From NCBI GenBank assembly GCA_937959115.1, contig CALGAW010000027.1, positions 62,001 to 126,000 of the forward strand: a DNA stretch of 64,000 nt. The letters are read 5' to 3'. The notes beneath the pieces are model-generated. The model did no database searches. It was given only the letters and a program-made list of their open reading frames with translations, and had not been told where the DNA came from. This DNA is from an uncultured Saprospiraceae bacterium (GTDB lineage: Bacteria; Bacteroidota; Bacteroidia; Chitinophagales; Saprospiraceae). This document shows positions 38,090 through 45,438 of this stretch, piece by piece. Position 1 is the first letter of the stretch; each line of letters starts with the position of its first letter. The translations under genes and the position numbers were made by a program.

Positions 38090-39961
38090 ATGAAAAAATA
38101 TCTAATTTGGTTTTTAACGTTATTCTTCTGTACCTCAATGTTTGGACAGAATCGATTTACTCCGTTAAACACCATCATCACTCATAAAATACAAGAGGCA
38201 GGAGACTTTCCGTCTTACGACTTGCTTGAAACAGACTACAGCAAACAAGCAGGAATGGACAACGTGTTTAGAGCCGCAAACCTCTATCAAATTAATCCGT
38301 CGATAAACGATCAACTGCTTGCAGAAACACCTGAAAGTCTTGAGCTTAGTCTGAAAACGACGAAAGGCGACATCACACTTCAGCTTACTCAGCACAAACT
38401 GTTTACAGACAACTTTACTGCGGTAACTAGTGAAGCACCTGATCTGCCGTTAGACTACGCTCCAGGTTTATACTACAGGGGCATTGTAGACGGAGATCCT
38501 AATTCATTTGCTGCGATTTCTATTTTTCAGAATGAAATTATTGCTATGGCATTTCCTAAAGGGGGTGAAGCATTTATACTAGGAAAAGTCAATAATTCTA
38601 GTGGGAAACATATCGGTTACTACGAAACTGACTTAATTCCTGCCCAAAACTTCTCCTGTGGATCAGATGTCAGCATGATTGCTAATAATGACTTTGGCGA
38701 TCTTCAAAAACTAGGGACAACGATTTCAAACTACAAAGTGGATAAGTGCGTGCGGGTGTATCTAGAACTAGAGTACGACTTAGTCACTGAAAAAGGAGGT
38801 GCAACAGGCGCTATGAACTTTATGTCTGGCTTGTTTAACGTAGTTGCGACATTGTATCAGAATGAGAACATTACAACATTTGTTTCAAAGATGTTTGTTT
38901 GGACAACTCCTGACAGTTATGCTACTGGTTCAACGAAAGATGCCATGGTTTCCTTTAGGTCAAAACGGCCTAGCTTTGATGGCGATTTGGCGCATTTAGT
39001 ATCGAGAGGTGCACCCACAGGTGGTGGCATTGCTTGGGTCAACTCGCTTTGCACCAGCAGAGATTATGCCTATAGTTGGATAGGAAGCTCCTACAACGGA
39101 TTTCCAACCTACTCCTGGGCGGTTAATGTAGTTGCACACGAAATGGGACACAATCTTGGCTCTCGTCACACACATGCTTGCGTGTGGAATGGAAACAATA
39201 CCGCTATTGACGGATGTGGCCCGACTGCTGGCTATCCTAGTAATCCAGGTGGATGCTCCACTGCAGCAGTTCCTGCCAAAGGAAAAGGAACAGTCATGAG
39301 TTACTGCCATCTTTTGTCTACTGTGGGTATTGGCTTTACTTATGGGTTTGGCCCTCAACCTGGAGCATTGATTCGGAGTAGAGTGGCGAATGCAGGTTGC
39401 TTAAAAACGTGTAACAATTGCCCTAATGATTTAATATTGAATGGGTCAGAATCTGGCACGAAGGAACATCAAGTTGTAAATGATTTAACCTCGACTCAAA
39501 CACTTTCCGCTTCCTCAAATGTGGATTATAAGGCAGGAAATCTAGTCATCATGAAACCAGGATTTATAGCAAATACTGGAGCTGACTTTCGTGCATATAT
39601 CGGAACCTGTACGCCAAGCCTTATTGGTGACATCACTGAGCAAACCGCTTTTTATGACGAGTTTCCTGATTTCATTCCTGCGCGCATGCCAGATTTACCA
39701 GCTGAGATGGATTTACGGTGTATGCCAAATCCGTTTGATTCAAGAACCACCATCGAATATCGGTTGACGTATGATGCGGTAGTGGATTTTTATGTCTTTG
39801 ATATTAATGGCCGCATATTGCAGTCTTTTAATATAGGAGATCAGCTAATGGGAGTGCATCGGTTTGAATTTGTAGCAGAGGATCTTCCCCCGGGAGTCTA
39901 TTATCTAAAAATGCATTCAGACAATACTGTGAAAACGACTAAAATGGTTATATCTAGATAA
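38090..39961 (+). CDS. Secreted reprolysin-like zinc metalloprotease with T9SS sorting domain
   Basis: 623 residues with signal peptide MKKYLIWFLTLFFCTSMFGQ. The zinc motif HEMGHNLGSRH (about 349-359) has the metzincin form HExxHxxGxxH and is followed by the Met-turn GTVMSYCH. An N-terminal propeptide region (about 20-210) precedes the catalytic domain. Residues about 445-505 match the '3-coathanger stack' domain (TQTLSASSNVDYKAGN...MKPGF). The C-terminal about 80 residues are a T9SS type A sorting domain (PNPFDSRTTIEY, FDINGRIL, LPPGVYYLKM). It is predicted to be exported through T9SS and to degrade extracellular protein. Confidence 0.93.
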   Translation: MKKYLIWFLTLFFCTSMFGQNRFTPLNTIITHKIQEAGDFPSYDLLETDYSKQAGMDNVFRAANLYQINPSINDQLLAETPESLELSLKTTKGDITLQLTQHKLFTDNFTAVTSEAPDLPLDYAPGLYYRGIVDGDPNSFAAISIFQNEIIAMAFPKGGEAFILGKVNNSSGKHIGYYETDLIPAQNFSCGSDVSMIANNDFGDLQKLGTTISNYKVDKCVRVYLELEYDLVTEKGGATGAMNFMSGLFNVVATLYQNENITTFVSKMFVWTTPDSYATGSTKDAMVSFRSKRPSFDGDLAHLVSRGAPTGGGIAWVNSLCTSRDYAYSWIGSSYNGFPTYSWAVNVVAHEMGHNLGSRHTHACVWNGNNTAIDGCGPTAGYPSNPGGCSTAAVPAKGKGTVMSYCHLLSTVGIGFTYGFGPQPGALIRSRVANAGCLKTCNNCPNDLILNGSESGTKEHQVVNDLTSTQTLSASSNVDYKAGNLVIMKPGFIANTGADFRAYIGTCTPSLIGDITEQTAFYDEFPDFIPARMPDLPAEMDLRCMPNPFDSRTTIEYRLTYDAVVDFYVFDINGRILQSFNIGDQLMGVHRFEFVAEDLPPGVYYLKMHSDNTVKTTKMVISR

Positions 39962-39983
39962 GTATTGACTAACTATTGTTTTG

Positions 39984-40022
39984 AAAGAGGCATTCTCGGA
40001 AGGGATTGTCTCTTTTTGTTTT
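39984..40022 (+). terminator. Rho-independent terminator
   Basis: AAAGAGGCATTCTC (39984-39997) pairs imperfectly with GGGATTGTCTCTTT (40002-40015), followed by TTGTTTTTTT. Confidence 0.65.
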
Positions 40023-40109
40023 TTTTAGGAAGATTTTTCTTCGCTTTCTTATTATTTCCTTAATTTAGGTATCTAAGGTTCCCATAAGCTGAAGTCCCTT
40101 ATTTTGAGA

Positions 40110-40152
40110 CGATTATTCGAAATAATCGAATGGTTTAATTGTTTTAAACAAT
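40110..40152. promoter_or_regulatory. Two adjacent palindromes before the fungalysin gene
   Basis: CGATTATT-CGA-AATAATCG (40110-40128, 8-3-8) is followed 9 nt later by ATTGTTT-T-AAACAAT (40138-40152, 7-1-7), which ends 5 nt before the ATG at 40158. Both arms are perfect in each case. Candidate operators; the binding protein is unknown. Confidence 0.45.
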
Positions 40153-40157
40153 AATTA

Positions 40158-42590
40158 ATGAGAAAACTAATATTTCAGCTTCTTTGGTGCTGCCTTTTCC
40201 CAGCACTGATTAATGCTCAGCAAAAGAGCGACAATACCATCCTCTCCCTTATTCAAACTAAACTGGGAGATGAATTTACATTAGAAGATACTGATGCGAT
40301 TCAATTAATGGTAAACAGCTTCCACAAAAGCAAAAAAAGTCAACTTGACCATTACTACTTCAGACAAACGTTAAATGGTCTTGAGATTGTTGGTACGGAG
40401 TCGAGTTTGCATCTAAAAGCAGATGGCGAAATCTTTCGGTTCAATAATCGCTTTACAAAAGTCAACTCCAGTTCTAAACTTGTATCTCCTAGCCTCAACC
40501 CCATCCAAGCCGTTAAAGCAGCAGGAAAAGACCTTCGATATACCAACATTGGAGATCTAAAAGTGTTGGAACACTCCTCTCTGACTGACCGCTCACAAAA
40601 AATAAGTAAAGGGACACTCTCTAGAAGAGACATACCTGTTAAACTAGTCTATCATATTTCTGACAATGGAGATCTGCAATTAGCTTGGGACCTTTCTATC
40701 TATGAAACACAGGAAGAAGAATGGTGGAGCATGAGAGTAAATGCCCAAACTGGCGAAATCCTAGAAAAAGAAAGCTGGATGGCTCAATGCAACCTCAACC
40801 ACGGAGATAGTGGGCACAAATGTACAAAGCACCGTGAGGCGAACTCACATTCCGAATTGCATAATAAGGTCCCTCGTCTAGGAGAAAAAATGGGTTCGGT
40901 TGGAGGTTATCGAGTTTTTGCAATGCCGTTAGCACACCCAGGAGAAGGAGGTAGAACACTGGTAAACAATCCAGATAATGCAACGGCGTCCCCTTACGGT
41001 TGGCACGACACCAATGGTGCTGCTGGCGCTGAGTATAACATTACAAGAGGCAACAATGCACATGCATTTGATGCGGGAAACAATAATGGGTACAGCCCGA
41101 ATGGTGGTGGCGGTTTAGTATTTGATTTCCCTTTAAACTTAAACCAGAATCCTGACTTGTACGAAAATGCTGCCATTACAAACCTTTTCTATTGGAATAA
41201 TATATCACATGATGTATTGTATCACTACGGTTTTGATGAATCAAGTGGAAATTTCCAGCAAAACAACTACGGTAATGGTGGAGCTGCTGGTGATTACGTA
41301 TACGCTAGATCTCAAGTTGGCCTTGTCTGTAATGCCTTTTTTGGAACCCCTTCAGATGGAATAAACCCAACAATGTCTATGTATGTTTGCAACGGACGCG
41401 ATGGAGATTTCTCTAATGCTGTTATTCTTCATGAATATGGTCACGGATTATCCAATAGACTAACTGGTGGACCCGCTGCTGCCAGCTGTCTTGGTAATGC
41501 GGAACAAATGGGAGAAGGCTGGAGTGATTTTCTTGGCTTAATACTAACTATGAAACCTGGCGACCAAGGAACGGATAGCCGTCCATTAGGAGACTGGCTC
41601 TTTAATAACCCAGGGGGGATTCGCCCTTACCCATATAGTACGAACATGGCGATTAATCCACACACCTATGCAAGTAGCTTTAATGGAACGTCTCAGCCGC
41701 ACGGTATTGGGTCGGTCTGGTGTGCAATGGTTTGGGAGATGACTTGGGCCCTTATTGCTCAATACGGTTTCGACTCCAATTTTTATACAGGAACTGGAGG
41801 GAATAATATCGCATTGCAATTGGTCGTTGAGGGCTTGAAACTTCAGCCTTGTAGTCCTGGGTTTGTTGATGGGAGGAATGGCATTCTAGCAGCAGATCAA
41901 GCGTTGTACGGTGGTGCGCATCAGTGTTTGATTTGGACAGCTTTTGCAAAAAGAGGCTTAGGGGCAAGTGCAAATCAAGGAAGTTCCCAAAATAGATCTG
42001 ATGGTGCTCAAGCCTTTAACGTGCCTGCATCTTGTGTAAATAGTTGTGTTGTTAATGCTAATCTTACTGGAACCGTTTCTGGTACAACAAATACGAAAGC
42101 TCAAAACACGATCACTTCGACACAGACGCTCACTCCCTCAGCGGATGTTAGTTATAAGGCAGGAGTCAAAATTAGATTAATGCCTGGATTTCAAGTTCAA
42201 AACAATGGTGAATTTAGTGCTAAGATTGAAACGTGTACCAATTTCAATAATCCAACAAACAGCCCTGTTTCGCTGCACGATGAACAATTTAATTCTCAAA
42301 GCAACAATCAACGATTCAAAGAAAAAGAACGACCGAAAGCATTAACCGCTATACCCAACCCGTTTCATTCTACGACTACATTGTCCTTCTACCTTGACAG
42401 AAGTGTTGACGCAGATCTTTCTATTTATGACATAAATGGTCGTAAAATAAAACAAATCGCAAACAGCCATCTAAAAGAGGGACCTCATCAGTTTGTATGG
42501 AAAGCGAAAGGAGTTGCCCCTGGCGTTTATTTAGCAAAATTGATTTATGAAAAAGAGTTACAAACAGTAAGAATAGTGTTGAGTAAATAG
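40158..42590 (+). CDS. Secreted M36 (fungalysin-like) metalloprotease with T9SS sorting domain
   Basis: 810 residues with signal peptide ending near LINAQ. Residues about 25-190 are an FTP/PepSY-type propeptide (FRQTLNGLEIVGTESSLHLKADGEI; WWSMRVNAQTGEILEKESW). The catalytic zinc site is HEYGHGLSNRL (about 424-434) with the third ligand in GEGWSDF (about 455), as in fungalysins. A '3-coathanger stack' region (about 645-695) and a T9SS type A tail (PNPFHSTTTLSFYL, YDINGRKIKQI, VAPGVYLAKL) follow. It shares the last two modules with the adjacent reprolysin-like protease. Together they form an extracellular proteolytic pair. Confidence 0.93.
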   Translation: MRKLIFQLLWCCLFPALINAQQKSDNTILSLIQTKLGDEFTLEDTDAIQLMVNSFHKSKKSQLDHYYFRQTLNGLEIVGTESSLHLKADGEIFRFNNRFTKVNSSSKLVSPSLNPIQAVKAAGKDLRYTNIGDLKVLEHSSLTDRSQKISKGTLSRRDIPVKLVYHISDNGDLQLAWDLSIYETQEEEWWSMRVNAQTGEILEKESWMAQCNLNHGDSGHKCTKHREANSHSELHNKVPRLGEKMGSVGGYRVFAMPLAHPGEGGRTLVNNPDNATASPYGWHDTNGAAGAEYNITRGNNAHAFDAGNNNGYSPNGGGGLVFDFPLNLNQNPDLYENAAITNLFYWNNISHDVLYHYGFDESSGNFQQNNYGNGGAAGDYVYARSQVGLVCNAFFGTPSDGINPTMSMYVCNGRDGDFSNAVILHEYGHGLSNRLTGGPAAASCLGNAEQMGEGWSDFLGLILTMKPGDQGTDSRPLGDWLFNNPGGIRPYPYSTNMAINPHTYASSFNGTSQPHGIGSVWCAMVWEMTWALIAQYGFDSNFYTGTGGNNIALQLVVEGLKLQPCSPGFVDGRNGILAADQALYGGAHQCLIWTAFAKRGLGASANQGSSQNRSDGAQAFNVPASCVNSCVVNANLTGTVSGTTNTKAQNTITSTQTLTPSADVSYKAGVKIRLMPGFQVQNNGEFSAKIETCTNFNNPTNSPVSLHDEQFNSQSNNQRFKEKERPKALTAIPNPFHSTTTLSFYLDRSVDADLSIYDINGRKIKQIANSHLKEGPHQFVWKAKGVAPGVYLAKLIYEKELQTVRIVLSK

Positions 42591-42615
42591 CTCAATTCGC
42601 ATTTTTAATGATTGT

Positions 42616-42741
42616 TGTGCCAAGTTTTTTTATGAAAAATGACAAAAAGAACGAATAAAAAGGGTAAAATCGTTATGACACGACAGGAAAAACCTGACAA
42701 TTTGTCCGAATTTGAAGTTTTTTTTAAAAAAAGTTGGCACA
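42616..42741. other. 126-nt structured element with terminal inverted repeats
   Basis: TGTGCCAAGTTTTTTT (42616-42631) and AAAAAAAGTTGGCACA (42726-42741) are inverted repeats with one mismatch in 16. Inside lie CAGG-AAAAA-CCTG and GACAA-T-TTGTC stem-forming stretches. It lies in the 356-nt gap before the phasin genes. It could be a structured RNA/leader or a small non-autonomous mobile element; no target-site duplication is evident. Confidence 0.4.
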
Positions 42742-42946
42742 GAAAACTTTTAAAACTAAAATAGTTTCCTAATTTTTGTTTGGTTCAATTCGGTTTTGTA
42801 AAATTATGTTTCGCAATTGAGCAAAACACCCTCTACATCTGACTTTTTGTTCTGATTTACACTTTTAATTAGCCGCGTTATTAGCATGGTTATTGATGTT
42901 TAGGAATTATAATTTTATAACGTTTGAATATCTAAAAAAGCTAGTA

Positions 42947-43246
42947 ATGGAAGATTTATTTAAAAAAGTAATTTACACAGGAGTAGGATTGGTTTCAACA
43001 ACCGCAGAAAAAATCCAAACAAACATCGATGAATTAGTAAAGAAAGGTTCTCTTTCAGAAGAAGAAGGAAAGAAAGTAGTAGAAGATTTATTGGAAAACA
43101 CTGAATCTAAGAAAGAAGAGTTCGAAGGAAAGCTAAAGGAAATGATTAACAATGCAATCGAAGCCCTTAACTTGCCAAGCAAATCAGACATCGACAACTT
43201 GATGACAAGAATTAAAGAATTAGAAACAAAAGCTAAGAAGAAGTAA
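42947..43246 (+). CDS. Phasin-like protein 1
   Basis: 99 residues from the ATG at 42947; an upstream ATG at 42893 would add 18 residues unlike the paralogs. The N-terminus MEDLFKKVIYTGVGLVSTTAEKIQ is an amphipathic/hydrophobic helix. It is followed by the conserved (K/E)GSLSEEEGKK and a long charged helix ending in a Lys-rich tail. It resembles the short phasin (PHA granule-associated) family common in Bacteroidota. Such proteins coat polyhydroxyalkanoate granules or act as small cytosolic coiled-coil proteins. It is the first of three tandem paralogs. Confidence 0.75.
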   Translation: MEDLFKKVIYTGVGLVSTTAEKIQTNIDELVKKGSLSEEEGKKVVEDLLENTESKKEEFEGKLKEMINNAIEALNLPSKSDIDNLMTRIKELETKAKKK

Positions 43247-43356
43247 TATTCCCTTAGGTAAAACTAATTGCAAAGAATAGCGTATAAAACATCTTTTTTA
43301 GAGCGCTACTATAATACTCTAACAATTTTAAAAACTTATTTCAAAATAATAATATC

Positions 43357-43950
43357 ATGGCAGATTTACTAAAAAAAATAATCTACACAGGCGTTGGAAT
43401 CGTTACTACCGCTTCTGATAAATTAACTAAAAACATCGAAGACATTTCTGAAAAAGGAGATGAGTCAAGAGAAGAAGGAAGAAAGATTTTTGATGAAATC
43501 CTTGACACGACTGAAGCTAAGAAAGAAGAAGTAGAAGGCAAAATGAAAGATATCGTGACCAACATCATGAAATCATTGAACATCCCTACTAAAGATGAGT
43601 TCAACCAGTTAGTTGAGCGTCTAGGTGCTTTAGAAGATGCAATGGAAAAAACTCCAGCTAAGAAAACTACCTCTAGAGCTAAGAAAGCAACGACTAGAGC
43701 TAAGTCAACAGCTAGAAAAACAACTTCTAGAGCTAAGAAAGCAACGACTACAACGGCTAGAAAAGCTAAGTCAACTGCTAAGAAAGCGACTACAACTGCT
43801 AGAAAAACAGCGACAACTGCTAAGAAAGCAGCTACAACGACTGCAAAAAAAGCAGCTACAACGACTAAAAAAGCGACAACGACTGCGAAATCTACTGCTA
43901 CTAAAGCAACGAATGCAGTAAAAAACGTAGCTAAGGACATCAAAAAGTAG
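43357..43950 (+). CDS. Phasin-like protein 2 with histone-H1-like tail (PhaF-like)
   Basis: 197 residues. Residues 1-95 match the paralogs on either side (LLKKIIYTGVGIVTTASDKL, then EEGRK and a charged helix). Residues about 99-197 are almost only Ala, Lys, Thr, Arg and Ser (AKKATTTA, RAKKAT repeats), like the DNA-binding tail of Pseudomonas PhaF and of histone H1-like proteins. This would link a granule or filament-forming domain to the nucleoid. A long open frame on the opposite strand here is a by-product of the repetitive tail. The DNA encoding the tail is a low-complexity repeat (about 43650-43940). Confidence 0.8.
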   Translation: MADLLKKIIYTGVGIVTTASDKLTKNIEDISEKGDESREEGRKIFDEILDTTEAKKEEVEGKMKDIVTNIMKSLNIPTKDEFNQLVERLGALEDAMEKTPAKKTTSRAKKATTRAKSTARKTTSRAKKATTTTARKAKSTAKKATTTARKTATTAKKAATTTAKKAATTTKKATTTAKSTATKATNAVKNVAKDIKK

Positions 43951-43991
43951 TCATCGTTTATTTGTTACTAAGAACAGTTTAATCAATTGTA

Positions 43992-44315
43992 ATGGAAGAC
44001 TTATTTAGAAAAGTACTGAAAACAGGTTTTGGCCTCGTCGCCAACACAACCGAAAAATTTCAGAACACAGTTAAAGATCTTGTAGACAAAGGTTCCCTAT
44101 CAGAAGAAGAAGGGAAACGTGTCATCCATGATCTGATTGACACTACGGAAGCAAAAAAAGAAGAGTTTGAACAGAAAATCCGTGACCTCATCAAAGATGC
44201 CATGGACAAACTTCAATTGCCAAACGCTTCTGAGTTTAATAAGCTCACTGACCGTATTCGAAAGTTGGAAGAGATCTATGACATCGATGATCCGGAAACG
44301 ATTATGAAAGGTTAA
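43992..44315 (+). CDS. Phasin-like protein 3
   Basis: 107 residues, MEDLFRKVLKTGFGLVANTTEKFQ at the N-terminus, then KGSLSEEEGKRVIHDLIDTTEAKKEEFE. It is closest to paralog 1, without the H1-like tail, and ends in an acidic stretch (IYDIDDPETI). It starts 41 nt after paralog 2 and is followed by a terminator, so the three are probably one transcription unit. Confidence 0.75.
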   Translation: MEDLFRKVLKTGFGLVANTTEKFQNTVKDLVDKGSLSEEEGKRVIHDLIDTTEAKKEEFEQKIRDLIKDAMDKLQLPNASEFNKLTDRIRKLEEIYDIDDPETIMKG

Positions 44316-44338
44316 TTCGGAAACTGTTAAAATGATAT

Positions 44339-44376
44339 AAAGTGCTATCGCCTATTTGCGTTAGCACTTTTTTTAT
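44339..44376 (+). terminator. Rho-independent terminator of the phasin cluster
   Basis: AAAGTGCTA (44339-44347) pairs with TAGCACTTT (44362-44370), followed by TTTTTT. Confidence 0.8.
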
Positions 44377-44440
44377 TGCTTCATTTATAATATGATGCAA
44401 ATTTGGCATTTAAATTGTTCCTTTGGGTAAAAAAAGAACT

Positions 44441-44983
44441 ATGTCCAGTAATAAATTTGTCATCCCAGTTGCATTTTGCTTGCTTTTACTAAGTGCTTGC
44501 TCACCAAAGCTGACTCCTTTTACAGAAACCCTCAAAACAACCAATAAATGGTCGGAATCCGAATTAAAGAAAATTCAGTTCTACCTTTCTGAAGACGTCA
44601 AAATCAGACGTCAGATATCAGACGCAAGTACCGAGATCATCCGTGGTGAAATAAAAATGGAAAACGGAAAACAGATTGAAGAAATCATTATCCCTAAAGG
44701 AACTCCAGGGATCCTTACTAGTATGGAAGGAGGACAAAAACTAGCCATCGCATTTGAAAACGGCAATGAACACTTTCTCATCTTCGGACCCAACGAAAAA
44801 CAGCAAGGACGATACACCCTCAGAGCTTCTGAATGGAAAAACCAAATGGGCAAAGTGAAATATGGTGGAAAAACATACGTCACCTCTACTGGAGATGGCT
44901 ACGCCTGCTTGATGGTGGACCTAAAGAAAATCACAGACGTCAATGTTAAATCCAGAGTCGCTAAAGGAAGAACAGTTAATTAA
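44441..44983 (+). CDS. Conserved lipoprotein of unknown function
   Basis: 180 residues from the ATG at 44441 (an in-frame TTG at 44423 is less likely). The signal peptide ends in the lipobox LLLSAC, followed by SPKLTPFTETL. The segment WSESELKKIQFYLSEDVKIRR recalls a conserved family of hypothetical Bacteroidota lipoproteins. The rest is beta-rich (IIPKGTPGILTSM, LAIAFENGNEHFLIFGP). No catalytic motif is visible. Confidence 0.75.
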   Translation: MSSNKFVIPVAFCLLLLSACSPKLTPFTETLKTTNKWSESELKKIQFYLSEDVKIRRQISDASTEIIRGEIKMENGKQIEEIIIPKGTPGILTSMEGGQKLAIAFENGNEHFLIFGPNEKQQGRYTLRASEWKNQMGKVKYGGKTYVTSTGDGYACLMVDLKKITDVNVKSRVAKGRTVN

Positions 44984-45027
44984 CGAAACATAAATTACTA
45001 AAGCTTACTGAAATTTAGCTGATTAAC

Positions 45028-45058
45028 TTGCCTTTTCAAAAAGTTAATAGTAAGTTTG
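45028..45058 (+). promoter_or_regulatory. Promoter of the aromatic amino-acid operon leader
   Basis: CTTG with TTG at 45028-45030 and TAAGTTTG at 45051-45058 match the Bacteroidota -33 and -7 elements, 20 nt apart. The -7 box ends 17 nt before the leader-peptide ATG. Confidence 0.65.
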
Positions 45059-45075
45059 ATTATAGATCAGAAAAA

Positions 45076-45153
45076 ATGAATAGAAATTTCGCTACATATT
45101 ATTTTGGATTTTATTTCTTCTATTTGAAAGAAACAAAGGCCTTGTATATGTAG
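45076..45153 (+). CDS. Phe/Tyr-rich attenuator leader peptide (25 residues)
   Basis: A 25-codon frame, ATG at 45076 and TAG at 45151-45153. Residues 5-16 read FATYYFGFYFFY: five Phe and four Tyr in twelve codons. It follows a consensus promoter and precedes a perfect terminator hairpin and the start of a prephenate dehydratase gene. This is the arrangement of the classical pheA/pheST/trp leader peptides. Ribosomes short of charged tRNA-Phe or tRNA-Tyr would stall at 45088-45123 and leave the antiterminator segment (45133-45143) free. Confidence 0.8.
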   Translation: MNRNFATYYFGFYFFYLKETKALYM

Positions 45154-45207
45154 CTAATATGATATAAATATAAAAGTCCTTGTTTTTCTAACAAGGACTT
45201 TTTTTTG
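45133..45207 (+). terminator. Attenuator: antiterminator segment and terminator
   Basis: The terminator is a perfect 10-bp stem, AAGTCCTTGT (45174-45183) with ACAAGGACTT (45191-45200), loop TTTTCTA, then TTTTTT. ACAAAGGCCTT (45133-45143), at the end of the leader frame, can pair with AAGTCCTTGT (9 pairs, one bulge, one mismatch) and so prevent terminator formation. TTTCTT (45114-45119) and AAGAAA (45128-45133) could form an upstream hairpin. Pairings were made by eye. Confidence 0.8.
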
Positions 45208-45226
45208 TGTTAGGATGTCATCTATT

Positions 45227-45352
45227 ATGAGAAAAATAATTGTCCAAGGGTTTCCGGGTTGCTTTCATGAGGAAGCCGCTAGAAAATATTTTAAATCGAA
45301 GGATTTAACAATAATTCCTGCTGGAACGATAAAGAAAAGTCAGTCGAAATGA
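45227..45352 (+). pseudogene. pheA: Truncated prephenate dehydratase (5' end of pheA)
   Basis: The ATG at 45227, 20 nt after the attenuator T run, begins MRKIIVQGFPGCFHEEAARK, then YF and DLTIIPAGT. This is the N-terminus of prephenate dehydratases (G-x-x-G-S-F-H-E-x-A-A-x-K-Y-F). Homology stops at about codon 34 and the frame ends at TGA 45350, against about 280 codons in a normal gene. The enzyme would convert prephenate to phenylpyruvate; this fragment cannot. Both a real deletion and an assembly artefact are possible. Confidence 0.7.
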
Positions 45353-45420
45353 TGGAACGAGCCAACGAAATAAAAAGAGTACTGAACGGAATTAAACTAA
45401 ATGTGGTCAAATTAAGTTAA
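45319..45420 (+). pseudogene. 3' remnant, probably prephenate dehydrogenase (tyrA) C-terminus
   Basis: In a second frame, without a stop from about 45319 to TAA at 45418, the sequence reads WNDKEKSVEMMERANEIKRV, then LNGIKLNVVKLS. This looks like the C-terminal helix of Bacteroidota prephenate dehydrogenases, whose gene often lies directly before the DAHP synthase gene. It overlaps the end of the pheA fragment, as expected if most of a pheA-aminotransferase-tyrA stretch had been removed at about 45316-45330. The tyrA assignment is less certain than the pheA one. Confidence 0.5.
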
Positions 45421-45438
45421 ATAGATAAAGCATTCATA

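Noticed and set aside
42734-42751. A sigma-54-like TTGGCAC motif before the phasin genes
   Set aside because: The -12 half (TTGC at the right distance) is missing. The motif is better explained as one arm of the inverted repeat.
43383-43943. A 186-codon minus-strand frame rich in Val, Ala and Phe
   Set aside because: It is the antisense of the AKKATT repeats of the phasin-like gene; the long open frame follows from the low-complexity sequence.
45174-45207. The hairpin as a plain terminator of the 44441 lipoprotein gene
   Set aside because: It is 190 nt past that stop codon and follows a separate consensus promoter and a Phe/Tyr-rich leader frame, so an attenuator explains it better.
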